DNA of 7,405 nt from an uncultured Enterobacter sp. (GCA_946477805.1 CAMKZP010000177.1:1-7405), one strand, 5' to 3'; shown: positions 1 to 6,011, counted from the stretch's first letter. Notes: generated by a model not told the origin, from the sequence alone. Made by a program: numbers and translations.

Positions 1-30
1 TCTTCCGCTCCACTCCGCTTGGAATAATTT

Positions 31-44
31 GCTGAATCGTTTTT
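31..44 (+). promoter_or_regulatory. Candidate Cra (FruR) binding site
   Basis: GCTGAATCGTTTTT fits every position of the published degenerate Cra consensus RSTGAAWCSNTHHW. It lies directly after the msrB stop codon, about 750 bases from gapA, so it is unlikely to be a gapA operator. If real, it more likely serves the gene beyond the left edge (yeaC follows msrB in E. coli). On the minus strand, bases 19 to 1 are purine-rich and could be the ribosome binding region of such a gene, but its start is not in the window. A match to a degenerate motif alone is weak evidence. Confidence 0.3.
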
Positions 45-458
45 TCAACCCTGAGTCTGGTCGCCATTTTCATCATCGGTGAAGCTCATTGACGCGGAAT
101 TCACGCAGAAACGCTCGCCCGTTGGCTGAGGGCCATCCGGGAAAACGTGACCCAGGTGGGCGTCACAGTTTCCGCAGCGGATTTCGGTGCGCACCATTCC
201 GTGCGAGGAGTCGGTCAGATAGCGGATCGCGTCATCGCTAACCGGCTCATAAAAGCTTGGCCAGCCGCAGCCGGAATCATACTTAGTCTGGGAATTAAAC
301 AACGGCGCATCGCACACCAGGCAGTGGTAGACGCCCTCGCGCTTATTGTGCAGCAAACGCCCGGTAAACGGCGGCTCCGTGCCGTGATTCTGCGTCACGT
401 AAAACTGCATTTCAGTGAGGTTTTTTTTCAAATCGTCGGGGTTACGTTGGTTCGACAT
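45..458 (-). CDS. msrB: Peptide-methionine (R)-S-oxide reductase MsrB
   Basis: This cytoplasmic enzyme reduces the R epimer of methionine sulfoxide in proteins back to methionine, with electrons from thioredoxin. The SelR/MsrB domain fills the whole 137-residue protein, the length of E. coli MsrB (YeaA). Two CxxC pairs that bind structural zinc are present (C46/C49 and C95/C98). The catalytic cysteine is C118 in GERFCVNS, and C64 lies in the conserved SGCGWPSF motif. The frame stays open to an ATG ten codons upstream (488), but I chose the ATG at 458. It gives the family length and starts where similarity begins, with a modest purine-rich GCGAGATG element a few bases upstream. The gene is divergent from gapA, whose product has an oxidation-sensitive catalytic cysteine, a plausible but unproven functional link. 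Confidence 0.97.
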   Translation of the reverse strand: MSNQRNPDDLKKNLTEMQFYVTQNHGTEPPFTGRLLHNKREGVYHCLVCDAPLFNSQTKYDSGCGWPSFYEPVSDDAIRYLTDSSHGMVRTEIRCGNCDAHLGHVFPDGPQPTGERFCVNSASMSFTDDENGDQTQG

Positions 459-500
459 ATGCTTACATCTCGCTGTAGAAACAGACATCTTTTAACCCAG

Positions 501-509
501 ATTCTAACA
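501..509 (-). promoter_or_regulatory. Candidate extended -10 promoter of msrB
   Basis: Read on the minus strand this is TGTTAGAAT, an extended -10 element (TGn followed by TAGAAT). The region 17 bases upstream has no good -35, which extended -10 promoters can do without. Transcription would start near 494, leaving a leader of about 36 bases before the msrB ATG. It was identified by eye only. Confidence 0.45.
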
Positions 510-573
510 AAACATTAACACCAGCGCGTGCACTTTTGTTCTAAACTTATGTGTCTCGAAACGGCGGTCAGGC

Positions 574-595
574 AATTGTGATCTGATTCACACTT
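574..595. promoter_or_regulatory. CRP (cAMP receptor protein) binding site in the msrB-gapA region
   Basis: The core TGTGATCTGATTCACA (577-592) has both half-sites perfect, TGTGA and TCACA, with the standard six-base spacer. The flanks (AAT on the left, CTT on the right) also suit CRP. The centre at 584.5 lies about 40 bases upstream of the start expected from the -10 at 613-618, close to the class II activation position. It is also about 90 bases upstream of the predicted msrB start on the other strand. CRP control of gapA is reported in E. coli. Confidence 0.8.
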
Positions 596-608
596 TTATC
601 CTGCTGGC

Positions 609-638
609 CCTTTAAAATTCCGGGCGCAGCCCCCATGT
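609..638 (+). promoter_or_regulatory. Candidate sigma32 (heat-shock) promoter of gapA
   Basis: CCCCATGT at 631-638 matches the sigma32 -10 consensus CCCCATNT exactly. CCTTTAA at 609-615 is a weaker version of the -35 CTTGAAA, 15 bases upstream, within the allowed spacing. A start near 645 is expected. E. coli gapA is known to have one sigma32-dependent promoter among several, which supports this reading. The -35 half overlaps the -10 of the CRP-linked promoter, so the two polymerase forms would probably compete. Confidence 0.5.
613..618 (+). promoter_or_regulatory. -10 element of a CRP-linked upstream gapA promoter
   Basis: TAAAAT differs from the sigma70 -10 consensus at one base. No good -35 is visible 17 bases upstream, but the CRP site is centred about 40 bases before the expected start near 625, the usual class II arrangement in which CRP replaces a -35. 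The transcript would carry a leader of about 175 bases before gapA. Confidence 0.5.
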
Positions 639-728
639 GGTTGCTAGCTCAAAGGGAAAGTGAGGCGAGTCAGTCGCACAAACGTTAGTCACAGGATTGA
701 TTTGTCGCAATGATTGACACGATTCCGC

Positions 729-756
729 TTGACGCTGCGTAAGGTTTTTGTAATTT
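729..756 (+). promoter_or_regulatory. Proximal sigma70 promoter of gapA (P1-like)
   Basis: TTGACG (729-734) and TAATTT (751-756) are separated by 16 bases, giving a start near 763 and a leader of about 37 bases. The segment from here to the ATG matches my memory of the E. coli gapA leader, where this position corresponds to the strong main promoter P1. It is likely the chief source of gapA mRNA in growing cells. Confidence 0.65.
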
Positions 757-799
757 TACAGGCAACCTTTTATTCACTAACAAATAGCTGGTGGAATAT

Positions 800-1795
800 A
801 TGACTATCAAAGTAGGTATCAACGGTTTTGGCCGTATCGGCCGTATTGTTTTCCGTGCTGCTCAGGAACGTTCTGACATCGAAATCGTTGGTATCAACGA
901 TCTGTTAGACGCTGAATACATGGCGTACATGCTGAAGTACGACTCAACTCACGGTCGTTTCAACGGCACCGTTGAAGTGAAAGACGGCCACCTGGTTGTT
1001 AACGGCAAAACCATCCGCGTTACTGCTGAAAAAGACCCAGCTAACCTGAAATGGAACGAAATCGGTGTTGACGTTGTTGCTGAAGCAACCGGTATCTTCC
1101 TGACCGACGAAACCGCGCGTAAACACATCACCGCGGGTGCGAAAAAAGTTGTTCTGACCGGTCCATCCAAAGACAACACCCCAATGTTCGTTCGTGGTGC
1201 AAACTTCGAAACTTACGCTGGCCAGGATATCGTTTCTAACGCATCCTGCACCACCAACTGCCTGGCACCACTGGCTAAAGTTATCAACGACAACTTCGGT
1301 ATCGTTGAAGGCCTGATGACCACCGTTCACGCTACCACCGCAACTCAGAAAACCGTTGATGGCCCGTCTCACAAAGACTGGCGCGGCGGCCGTGGCGCGG
1401 CTCAGAACATCATCCCATCTTCTACCGGTGCTGCTAAAGCGGTAGGTAAAGTGCTGCCAGAACTGAATGGCAAACTGACGGGTATGGCGTTCCGCGTTCC
1501 AACTCCTAACGTGTCCGTTGTTGACCTGACCGTTCGTCTGGAAAAAGCTGCTTCTTATGAAGAAATTAAGAAAGCAATCAAAGCTGCTTCCGAAGGCGCA
1601 ATGAAAGGCGTTCTGGGCTACACCGAAGACGACGTTGTATCTACCGATTTCAACGGCGAAATCTGCACTTCAGTATTCGATGCTAAAGCGGGTATCGCGC
1701 TGAACGACAACTTCGTTAAACTGGTTTCCTGGTACGACAACGAAACCGGCTACTCTAACAAAGTACTGGACCTGATCGCTCACATCTCCAAATAA
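800..1795 (+). CDS. gapA: Glyceraldehyde-3-phosphate dehydrogenase GapA
   Basis: This cytosolic homotetramer carries out the NAD-dependent oxidation and phosphorylation of glyceraldehyde 3-phosphate to 1,3-bisphosphoglycerate in glycolysis, and the reverse step in gluconeogenesis. The 331 residues match E. coli GapA in length and nearly everywhere in sequence. The NAD-binding loop GFGRIG is at 9-14 and D34 sits at the end of the second strand. The catalytic C150 lies in SNASCTTNC and its partner H177 in TTVHATT, with the C-terminal NAD/catalytic segment WYDNETGYSN near 313-322. The frame opens earlier at a GTG at 791, but that codon is inside the ribosome binding element GGTGGA (790-795), so the ATG at 800 is the start. 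Codon choice is strongly biased towards highly expressed codons (CTG, AAC, GGT, AAA), unlike the neighbours. Confidence 0.99.
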   Translation: MTIKVGINGFGRIGRIVFRAAQERSDIEIVGINDLLDAEYMAYMLKYDSTHGRFNGTVEVKDGHLVVNGKTIRVTAEKDPANLKWNEIGVDVVAEATGIFLTDETARKHITAGAKKVVLTGPSKDNTPMFVRGANFETYAGQDIVSNASCTTNCLAPLAKVINDNFGIVEGLMTTVHATTATQKTVDGPSHKDWRGGRGAAQNIIPSSTGAAKAVGKVLPELNGKLTGMAFRVPTPNVSVVDLTVRLEKAASYEEIKKAIKAASEGAMKGVLGYTEDDVVSTDFNGEICTSVFDAKAGIALNDNFVKLVSWYDNETGYSNKVLDLIAHISK

Positions 1796-1816
1796 GTTGA
1801 GATGAGAATCTGATCC

Positions 1817-1843
1817 AAAAAGGCGACTTCGGTCGCCTTTTTT
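1817..1843 (+). terminator. Intrinsic terminator after gapA
   Basis: An 11-base-pair stem (AAAAAGGCGAC with GTCGCCTTTTT) closes on a TTCG loop flanked by C and G, the extra-stable cUUCGg tetraloop, and runs into a T tract. It lies 21 bases after the gapA stop and 26 bases before yeaD. It should cut most gapA transcripts while leaving yeaD to readthrough. The A run at its left foot could also give some termination on the minus strand. Confidence 0.9.
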
Positions 1844-1869
1844 ATTGCTTCAAGACAGAGGATTGCTTA

Positions 1870-2754
1870 ATGATTAAAAAAATTTTTGCACTTCCGGTAG
1901 TCGAACAACTTACCCCTGTGCTCTCCCGCCGCCAGATTGATGGCGCGGACATTATTGTCGTTGACCACCCGCGCGTAAAAGCCTCCGTAGCCCTGAACGG
2001 CGCCCACCTGCTCTCCTGGAAACCCGAAGGTGAAGAGGAAGGCCTGTGGCTGAGCGACGCAACCTCATTTAAAAAAGGGGCGGCGATCCGCGGTGGCGTT
2101 CCTGTCTGCTGGCCGTGGTTTGGCCCGGCGCAGCAGCAGGGCCTGCCAGCGCACGGTTTCGCCCGCAATCAGCAGTGGACGCTAAAAGCGCACAACGAAG
2201 ACGATAACGGCGCAGTGCTGACCTTCGAGCTGCAGGCGAATGATGAAACCCGCGCCCTGTGGCCGCACGATTTCACCCTGTACGCCCGCTTCAGGCTGGC
2301 TAAAACCTGCGAGATTGAACTGGAAGCGCACGGCGAATTCGAAACCTCTTCCGCCCTGCACACCTATTTCAACGTCGGCGACATTAATGCGGTTAAAGTG
2401 AGCGGCCTTGGCGATACCTTTATCGACAAAGTGGATAACGCCAAAGAAGGAAAACTGAGCGATGGCGTGCAGACCTTCCCGGACCGTACTGACCGCGTAT
2501 ACCTGCATCCTGAAGCCTGCAGCGTGATCCACGACAGCGCGCTGAATCGCGGCATTGAAGTGGTCCATCATCATCACAGTAACGTGGTGGGCTGGAACCC
2601 GGGCCCGGCGCTCTCTGTCAGCATGGCGGACATCCCTGACGACGGGTACAAAACCTTTGTCTGCGTGGAGACGGCGTGCGTGACCGAGCTGCAGAAAGCG
2701 AGTGAAGAAAAACCGTCGCGTCTGGGACAGACGATCGGGATTGTGAAGCGCTAA
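1870..2754 (+). CDS. yeaD: D-hexose-6-phosphate mutarotase (glucose-6-phosphate 1-epimerase family) YeaD
   Basis: The protein belongs to the aldose 1-epimerase superfamily branch that interconverts alpha and beta anomers of hexose 6-phosphates, typified by yeast YMR099c. At 294 residues it has the same length as E. coli YeaD. Visible landmarks are the phosphate-binding-type IRGGVPVCWPWFGP (73-86), HGFAR (95-99), the likely catalytic H164 in ALHTYFNVGD, and the likely catalytic E267 in FVCVETA. A run of four histidines (233-236) precedes VVGWNPGP. AGAGGA (1857-1862) lies seven bases before the ATG. The gene sits behind the gapA terminator with no obvious promoter of its own, so it is probably expressed at low level by readthrough. 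The physiological substrate is inferred from the family. Confidence 0.93.
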   Translation: MIKKIFALPVVEQLTPVLSRRQIDGADIIVVDHPRVKASVALNGAHLLSWKPEGEEEGLWLSDATSFKKGAAIRGGVPVCWPWFGPAQQQGLPAHGFARNQQWTLKAHNEDDNGAVLTFELQANDETRALWPHDFTLYARFRLAKTCEIELEAHGEFETSSALHTYFNVGDINAVKVSGLGDTFIDKVDNAKEGKLSDGVQTFPDRTDRVYLHPEACSVIHDSALNRGIEVVHHHHSNVVGWNPGPALSVSMADIPDDGYKTFVCVETACVTELQKASEEKPSRLGQTIGIVKR

Positions 2755-2799
2755 GAGACCGCGCGTGTCCCACGCCGATCTTCTGCACCACCCAAAAGC

Positions 2800-2826
2800 A
2801 AACGGGGCGCAAGCGCCCCGTTTTCA
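2800..2826. terminator. Bidirectional terminator shared by yeaD and mipA
   Basis: A ten-base-pair stem (AAACGGGGCG with CGCCCCGTTT, 2800-2809 and 2814-2823) closes on a CAAG loop. Plus-strand transcripts run into TTTTC. On the minus strand the exit reads GCTTTTGGG, a poorer U tract. It lies 45 bases after yeaD and about 30 bases beyond the mipA stop, so one hairpin can end both convergent transcripts. Confidence 0.85.
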
Positions 2827-2836
2827 TGCACTGAAT

Positions 2837-2851
2837 GCACTGTAACAGTGC
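2837..2851. repeat. Small palindrome after the mipA stop codon
   Basis: GCACTG and CAGTGC are separated by TAA, giving a short hairpin on either strand. It sits 5 bases from the mipA stop and just before the larger shared terminator. On mipA mRNA the two hairpins would be in tandem at the 3' end, so it may protect the transcript or assist termination. No U tract follows, so it is not a terminator alone. Confidence 0.4.
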
Positions 2852-2855
2852 GCAA

Positions 2856-3602
2856 TCAGAATTTGTAGGTCACGCCCACGGAGAAGAGTCCTGTCCAGGA
2901 CTTATCGACCATCGGACTGTCTTTAACTTCATCGCTGAGGCGGGTGTAGCGGCCGGTGCCGTAAACGCTCCAGTCGCCGAGGAAGTTATAGCTCGCGGTC
3001 AGCTCCAGGTACGGATCCCAGCCGTCATCCGCGCTGTAGCTGTTCAGGCCGCTGCGACGGGACTCTTGTCTGGAGACGCCGTAGTAATAGTCGTTGTAGT
3101 TCTCGCTGCTGTACTGCACGCCAATACCTGGCGTCAGGGTCAGCGCGCCGTTGGTGTAACGGTAGAGCCAGGCCAGATCCCAGATGAAGCCGTTGCTGTT
3201 GTCCAGGGTATCTGCCGCCAGCGCGGTGCGCAGGAAGCCGTACTGGGTGTTATGAATGTAAGAGAGACCCGCCATCAGCGAGCTACGACGCTTGTCGAGT
3301 TGACGCAGCGCGTTGCTGTCGCTGTCGCCCGGCTTAAAGTGCGTCGGGTCGTAATAGGCCATGATGGAGAGTTTATCGGCCGTATCGTTCCACAAATAGT
3401 AGCCGCCGCCTAAGCCGCGGAACCAGAAGTTATCGCCTTCATAGGTGACAACGGGAACGGGATACACATCGCGGTCATACTGTTTGTACGGGCTGTTGAT
3501 CACACCCGCGCCCGCGCCAACAGTCCACTGACTCTCCGCCTGTGCGGTGCTTACTGCGGTAGCGGCAAGGATGCCCAATGCCAGAAGTTTGAGTTTGGTC
3601 AC
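2856..3602 (-). CDS. mipA: MltA-interacting protein MipA, outer-membrane OmpV family
   Basis: In E. coli, MipA is an outer-membrane-associated protein that binds the lytic transglycosylase MltA and the synthase PBP1B, and is thought to scaffold cell-wall enzymes. The 248 residues equal the E. coli length. Residues 1-22 form a signal peptide with two lysines, a hydrophobic core and cleavage after AQA. The mature part is rich in aromatic and glycine residues, as in a beta barrel, with YEGDNFWFRGLGGGYYLWND (54-73) and a repeated DTLDNSNG-type strand pattern. It ends in TYKF, the C-terminal aromatic signal of outer-membrane proteins. The start codon is GTG (bases 3600-3602 read CAC). An AGGA lies 11 bases upstream, which is long, so initiation may be modest. 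The gene faces yeaD directly; E. coli K-12 has yeaE between them. Confidence 0.95.
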   Translation of the reverse strand: MTKLKLLALGILAATAVSTAQAESQWTVGAGAGVINSPYKQYDRDVYPVPVVTYEGDNFWFRGLGGGYYLWNDTADKLSIMAYYDPTHFKPGDSDSNALRQLDKRRSSLMAGLSYIHNTQYGFLRTALAADTLDNSNGFIWDLAWLYRYTNGALTLTPGIGVQYSSENYNDYYYGVSRQESRRSGLNSYSADDGWDPYLELTASYNFLGDWSVYGTGRYTRLSDEVKDSPMVDKSWTGLFSVGVTYKF

Positions 3603-3640
3603 AATCCATTCTTTCCTGTAGTCAAATAATCAGCGGGTGA

Positions 3641-3669
3641 AGTGTAACCGCCATTCGCGTACATCCCAA
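3641..3669 (-). promoter_or_regulatory. Candidate sigma70 promoter of mipA
   Basis: On the minus strand, TTGGGA (3669-3664) and TACACT (3646-3641) are 17 bases apart, each matching four of six consensus bases. The start would fall near 3634, leaving a leader of about 32 bases before the GTG. It is the best-spaced pair in this stretch, judged by eye. Confidence 0.45.
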
Positions 3670-3683
3670 AATTTTTTGCCTGC

Positions 3684-3698
3684 TAATCACTTTGATTA
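3684..3698. repeat. Operator-like inverted repeat upstream of mipA
   Basis: TAATCA and TGATTA are perfect inverted arms around CTT. The element lies 15 bases upstream of the candidate mipA -35, about 57 bases before the predicted start, a usual place for an activator or repressor site. I cannot assign a regulator; the arms are arranged opposite to an FNR site (TTGAT...ATCAA). Confidence 0.35.
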
Positions 3699-3836
3699 AC
3701 CCGTCATTTTTCAACTTTCAGATTACGCCCTGCTTTCAATTATGTGACCAGCGCATGAAAACGGCACACGGGCCTTATAACAAGAGCGGCATATTTTGGA
3801 TGAGTTATTGATATGTCATTGAAAGTAGATTTTATC

Positions 3837-3859
3837 GGCATGCAAGTTTTGCAAATGCC
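3837..3859. repeat. Inverted repeat overlapping the yeaG sigmaS promoter spacer
   Basis: GGCA-TGCAA and TTGCA-AA-TGCC pair around GTT, with the inner arms (TGCAA/TTGCA) perfect and a two-base bulge on one side. The element occupies the -35 and spacer region of the sigmaS promoter at 3861-3872 and is centred about 99 bases before the expected sigma54 start. A regulator bound here could block the first promoter or act as an enhancer for the second. It resembles the NtrC site consensus only weakly. A near copy occurs at 6031-6047. Confidence 0.4.
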
Positions 3860-3860
3860 A

Positions 3861-3872
3861 TCTACGCTTTAA
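3861..3872 (+). promoter_or_regulatory. Candidate sigmaS promoter of yeaG (extended -10)
   Basis: TCTACGCTTTAA matches the sigmaS extended -10 consensus KCTAYRCTTAA apart from one inserted T, with the hexamer TACGCT at 3863-3868. No good -35 is present 17 bases upstream, which sigmaS tolerates. The start would be near 3875, with a leader of about 160 bases. E. coli yeaGH is known to belong to the sigmaS regulon. Confidence 0.6.
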
Positions 3873-3919
3873 TTTAAGAAGAGATTTTGCTGAACCCCCG
3901 CACTTCTTAGCGTCGGACC

Positions 3920-3935
3920 TGGCACACAGGTTGCT
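3920..3935 (+). promoter_or_regulatory. sigma54 promoter of yeaG-yeaH
   Basis: TGGCACACAGGTTGCT is an exact match to the sigma54 consensus TGGCAC-N5-TTGCW, with the key GG (3921-3922) and GC (3933-3934) at the correct spacing. Transcription should start near 3946, leaving a leader of about 88 bases. This promoter class needs an enhancer-bound ATPase. For yeaG in E. coli, dependence on NtrC under nitrogen limitation has been reported. I see no convincing NtrC site upstream. Confidence 0.85.
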
Positions 3936-3946
3936 GCTCTGGCAGT

Positions 3947-3978
3947 GAGGTGTGAGAAATTCTCTTCCGGGAGCCTCC
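3947..3978 (+). other. Possible structured leader of yeaG mRNA
   Basis: GAGAAATTCTC (3954-3964) is a perfect small palindrome, enclosed by GAGG (3947-3950) and CCTC (3974-3977), which can pair. Both promoters would include this segment in the mRNA. It begins at the predicted sigma54 start and might protect the 5' end. It resembles no riboswitch I know. Confidence 0.25.
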
Positions 3979-4033
3979 ATTACTCATACGAACGGCTCTT
4001 ATCCTGTGCTAAAAAACGAAAGGACGGCATGCC

Positions 4034-5968
4034 ATGAATATATTCGATCACTATCGCCAGCGCTATGAAGCTGCCAAGGACGAAGAGTTCACACTGCAGG
4101 AGTTTCTTACCATTTGTCGGCAAGATCGCAGTGCCTATGCCAACGCGGCAGAACGGCTATTGATGGCTATCGGTGAACCAAACATGGTTGACACTGCCCT
4201 TGAGCCCCGGCTTTCCCGTCTTTTTTCGAATCGGGTGGTCGCCCGATATCCCGCGTTTGAAGAATTCTACGGCATGGAAGATGCCATAGAGCAGATTGTC
4301 TCCTATCTGAAACACGCGGCCCAGGGTCTGGAAGAGAAGAAACAGATCCTCTATTTACTCGGCCCCGTAGGCGGCGGTAAATCATCCCTTGCCGAACGCC
4401 TGAAGGCGCTAATGCAGCGCGTGCCTATTTACGTGCTGAGCGCCAACGGCGAGCGCAGCCCGGTGAACGATCACCCGCTGTGCCTGTTTAATCCGCAGGA
4501 GGACGCGCAGATTCTGGATAAAGAGTTTGGCATCCCGCACCGCTACCTCGGCACCATTATGTCGCCGTGGGCGGCGAAACGCCTGCACGAGTTTGGCGGG
4601 GATATCACCAAATTCCGCGTCGTTAAGGTCTGGCCGTCGATTCTGGAACAGATTGCTATCGCCAAAACGGAACCGGGCGATGAGAACAACCAGGACATTT
4701 CAGCCCTGGTCGGCAAGGTGGATATCCGTAAGCTGGAGCACCACGCGCAAAACGATCCGGATGCCTACGGCTATTCCGGCGCCCTGTGCCGCGCAAACCA
4801 GGGGATCATGGAATTCGTCGAGATGTTCAAAGCGCCTATTAAGGTGCTGCATCCGCTGCTGACCGCCACTCAGGAAGGGAACTACAACGGTACGGAGGGG
4901 ATCTCTGCCCTGCCGTTTAACGGCATCATTCTGGCGCACTCGAACGAATCAGAATGGGTGACCTTCCGTAACAACAAAAACAATGAGGCGTTCCTTGACC
5001 GCGTTTACATCGTCAAAGTGCCTTACTGCCTGCGGATCTCGGAAGAGATCAAAATTTACGAGAAGCTGCTCAACCACAGCGAGCTGGTGCATGCTCCGTG
5101 CGCACCCGGCACCCTGGAAACGCTGTCACGCTTCTCCATCCTGTCGCGCCTGAAAGAGCCGGAAAACTCCAGCATCTACTCAAAAATGCGCGTCTATGAT
5201 GGTGAAAGCCTGAAAGATACCGACCCTAAAGCCAAATCATACCAGGAATACCGGGACTACGCTGGCGTCGACGAGGGGATGAACGGCCTCTCCACCCGCT
5301 TCGCGTTTAAGATCCTCTCCCGCGTCTTTAATTTTGACCACGCGGAAGTGGCGGCCAACCCGGTGCATCTGTTCTATGTCCTGGAGCAGCAAATCGAGCG
5401 CGAGCAGTTCCCGCAGGAGCTGGCTGAACGCTACCTTGAGTTCCTCAAAGGCTACCTGATCCCGAAATACGCCGAGTTCATTGGCAAAGAGATTCAGACC
5501 GCCTACCTGGAATCCTATTCGGAATACGGGCAGAACATCTTCGACCGTTACGTCACCTATGCCGACTTCTGGATCCAGGATCAGGAGTACCGCGACCCGG
5601 ATACCGGCCAGCTGTTTGACCGTGAATCCCTCAACGCGGAGCTGGAAAAAATCGAGAAGCCTGCCGGGATCAGTAACCCGAAAGACTTCCGTAATGAGAT
5701 TGTGAACTTTGTCCTGCGCGCCCGCGCGCACAACAACGGACGCAACCCTAACTGGACCAGCTACGAAAAACTGCGCACGGTTATTGAGAAAAAAATGTTC
5801 TCCAATACCGAAGAGCTGCTGCCGGTGATTTCGTTTAACGCCAAAACCTCAACCGACGAGCAGAAAAAGCACGACGATTTCGTCGACCGCATGATGGAGA
5901 AAGGCTATACCCGCAAACAGGTTCGCCTGCTCTGCGAGTGGTATCTGCGGGTGCGTAAATCGTCTTAA
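4034..5968 (+). CDS. yeaG: PrkA-family AAA+ protein / serine-threonine kinase YeaG
   Basis: YeaG is a cytoplasmic PrkA-family protein with reported kinase activity, needed in E. coli for adaptation to sustained nitrogen starvation. Its Bacillus relative has also been reported as an ATP-dependent protease. The 644 residues equal E. coli YeaG. An N-terminal AAA+ region (about 20-380) has the Walker A loop GPVGGGKS (110-117, K116), an acidic Walker-B-like GIMEFVEM (257-264) and a sensor-like AHSN (301-304). The C-terminal PrkA domain (about 390-644) includes GLSTRFAFK, whose K426 corresponds to the lysine reported as important for kinase activity in E. coli. It ends in a basic stretch, RKQVRLLCEWYLRVRKSS. 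AAAGGA (4019-4024) is nine bases before the ATG. Another ATG at 4029 is out of frame. The protein is almost unchanged from E. coli, which implies strong constraint. It probably works with YeaH. Confidence 0.97.
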   Translation: MNIFDHYRQRYEAAKDEEFTLQEFLTICRQDRSAYANAAERLLMAIGEPNMVDTALEPRLSRLFSNRVVARYPAFEEFYGMEDAIEQIVSYLKHAAQGLEEKKQILYLLGPVGGGKSSLAERLKALMQRVPIYVLSANGERSPVNDHPLCLFNPQEDAQILDKEFGIPHRYLGTIMSPWAAKRLHEFGGDITKFRVVKVWPSILEQIAIAKTEPGDENNQDISALVGKVDIRKLEHHAQNDPDAYGYSGALCRANQGIMEFVEMFKAPIKVLHPLLTATQEGNYNGTEGISALPFNGIILAHSNESEWVTFRNNKNNEAFLDRVYIVKVPYCLRISEEIKIYEKLLNHSELVHAPCAPGTLETLSRFSILSRLKEPENSSIYSKMRVYDGESLKDTDPKAKSYQEYRDYAGVDEGMNGLSTRFAFKILSRVFNFDHAEVAANPVHLFYVLEQQIEREQFPQELAERYLEFLKGYLIPKYAEFIGKEIQTAYLESYSEYGQNIFDRYVTYADFWIQDQEYRDPDTGQLFDRESLNAELEKIEKPAGISNPKDFRNEIVNFVLRARAHNNGRNPNWTSYEKLRTVIEKKMFSNTEELLPVISFNAKTSTDEQKKHDDFVDRMMEKGYTRKQVRLLCEWYLRVRKSS

Positions 5969-5975
5969 TACAAGT

Positions 5976-6002
5976 GCCCGGCGGCGCTCGCGCCTGCCGG
6001 GC
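5976..6002. repeat. REP-like palindrome between yeaG and yeaH
   Basis: GCCCGGC and GCCGGGC pair as an outer stem. GGCG and CGCC form an inner stem with one bulged T, closing on CTCG. This shape and GC-rich sequence are typical of repetitive extragenic palindromes in Enterobacter and Klebsiella. It begins 8 bases after the yeaG stop. No T tract follows, so it is not a simple terminator. REP hairpins often block 3' exonucleases and stabilise the upstream message, so yeaG mRNA may outlast yeaH. Confidence 0.7.
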
Positions 6003-6011
6003 CAACAAAAT

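Noticed and set aside
459..488. Upstream ATG start for msrB adding ten residues
   Set aside because: The extension is absent from the known family length, and similarity begins near the ATG at 458.
147..518. A 123-codon open frame antisense to msrB
   Set aside because: It lies opposite the well-conserved msrB and shows no recognisable domain.
581..592. Cra half-site within the CRP site (GATTCA)
   Set aside because: The flanking bases break the Cra consensus on both sides, while the CRP fit is complete.
714..741. TTGACA at 714-719 as a separate gapA promoter
   Set aside because: The -35 is perfect, but nothing resembling a -10 occurs 16 to 18 bases downstream (the sequence there is GC-rich around TGCGTAA).
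791..799. Upstream GTG start for gapA adding three residues
   Set aside because: This codon forms part of the ribosome binding element, and the family begins MTIKVGINGFG at 800.
2835..3413. A 192-codon open frame antisense to mipA
   Set aside because: It is rich in alanine and valine, as expected from the reverse complement of mipA, and begins inside the terminator region.
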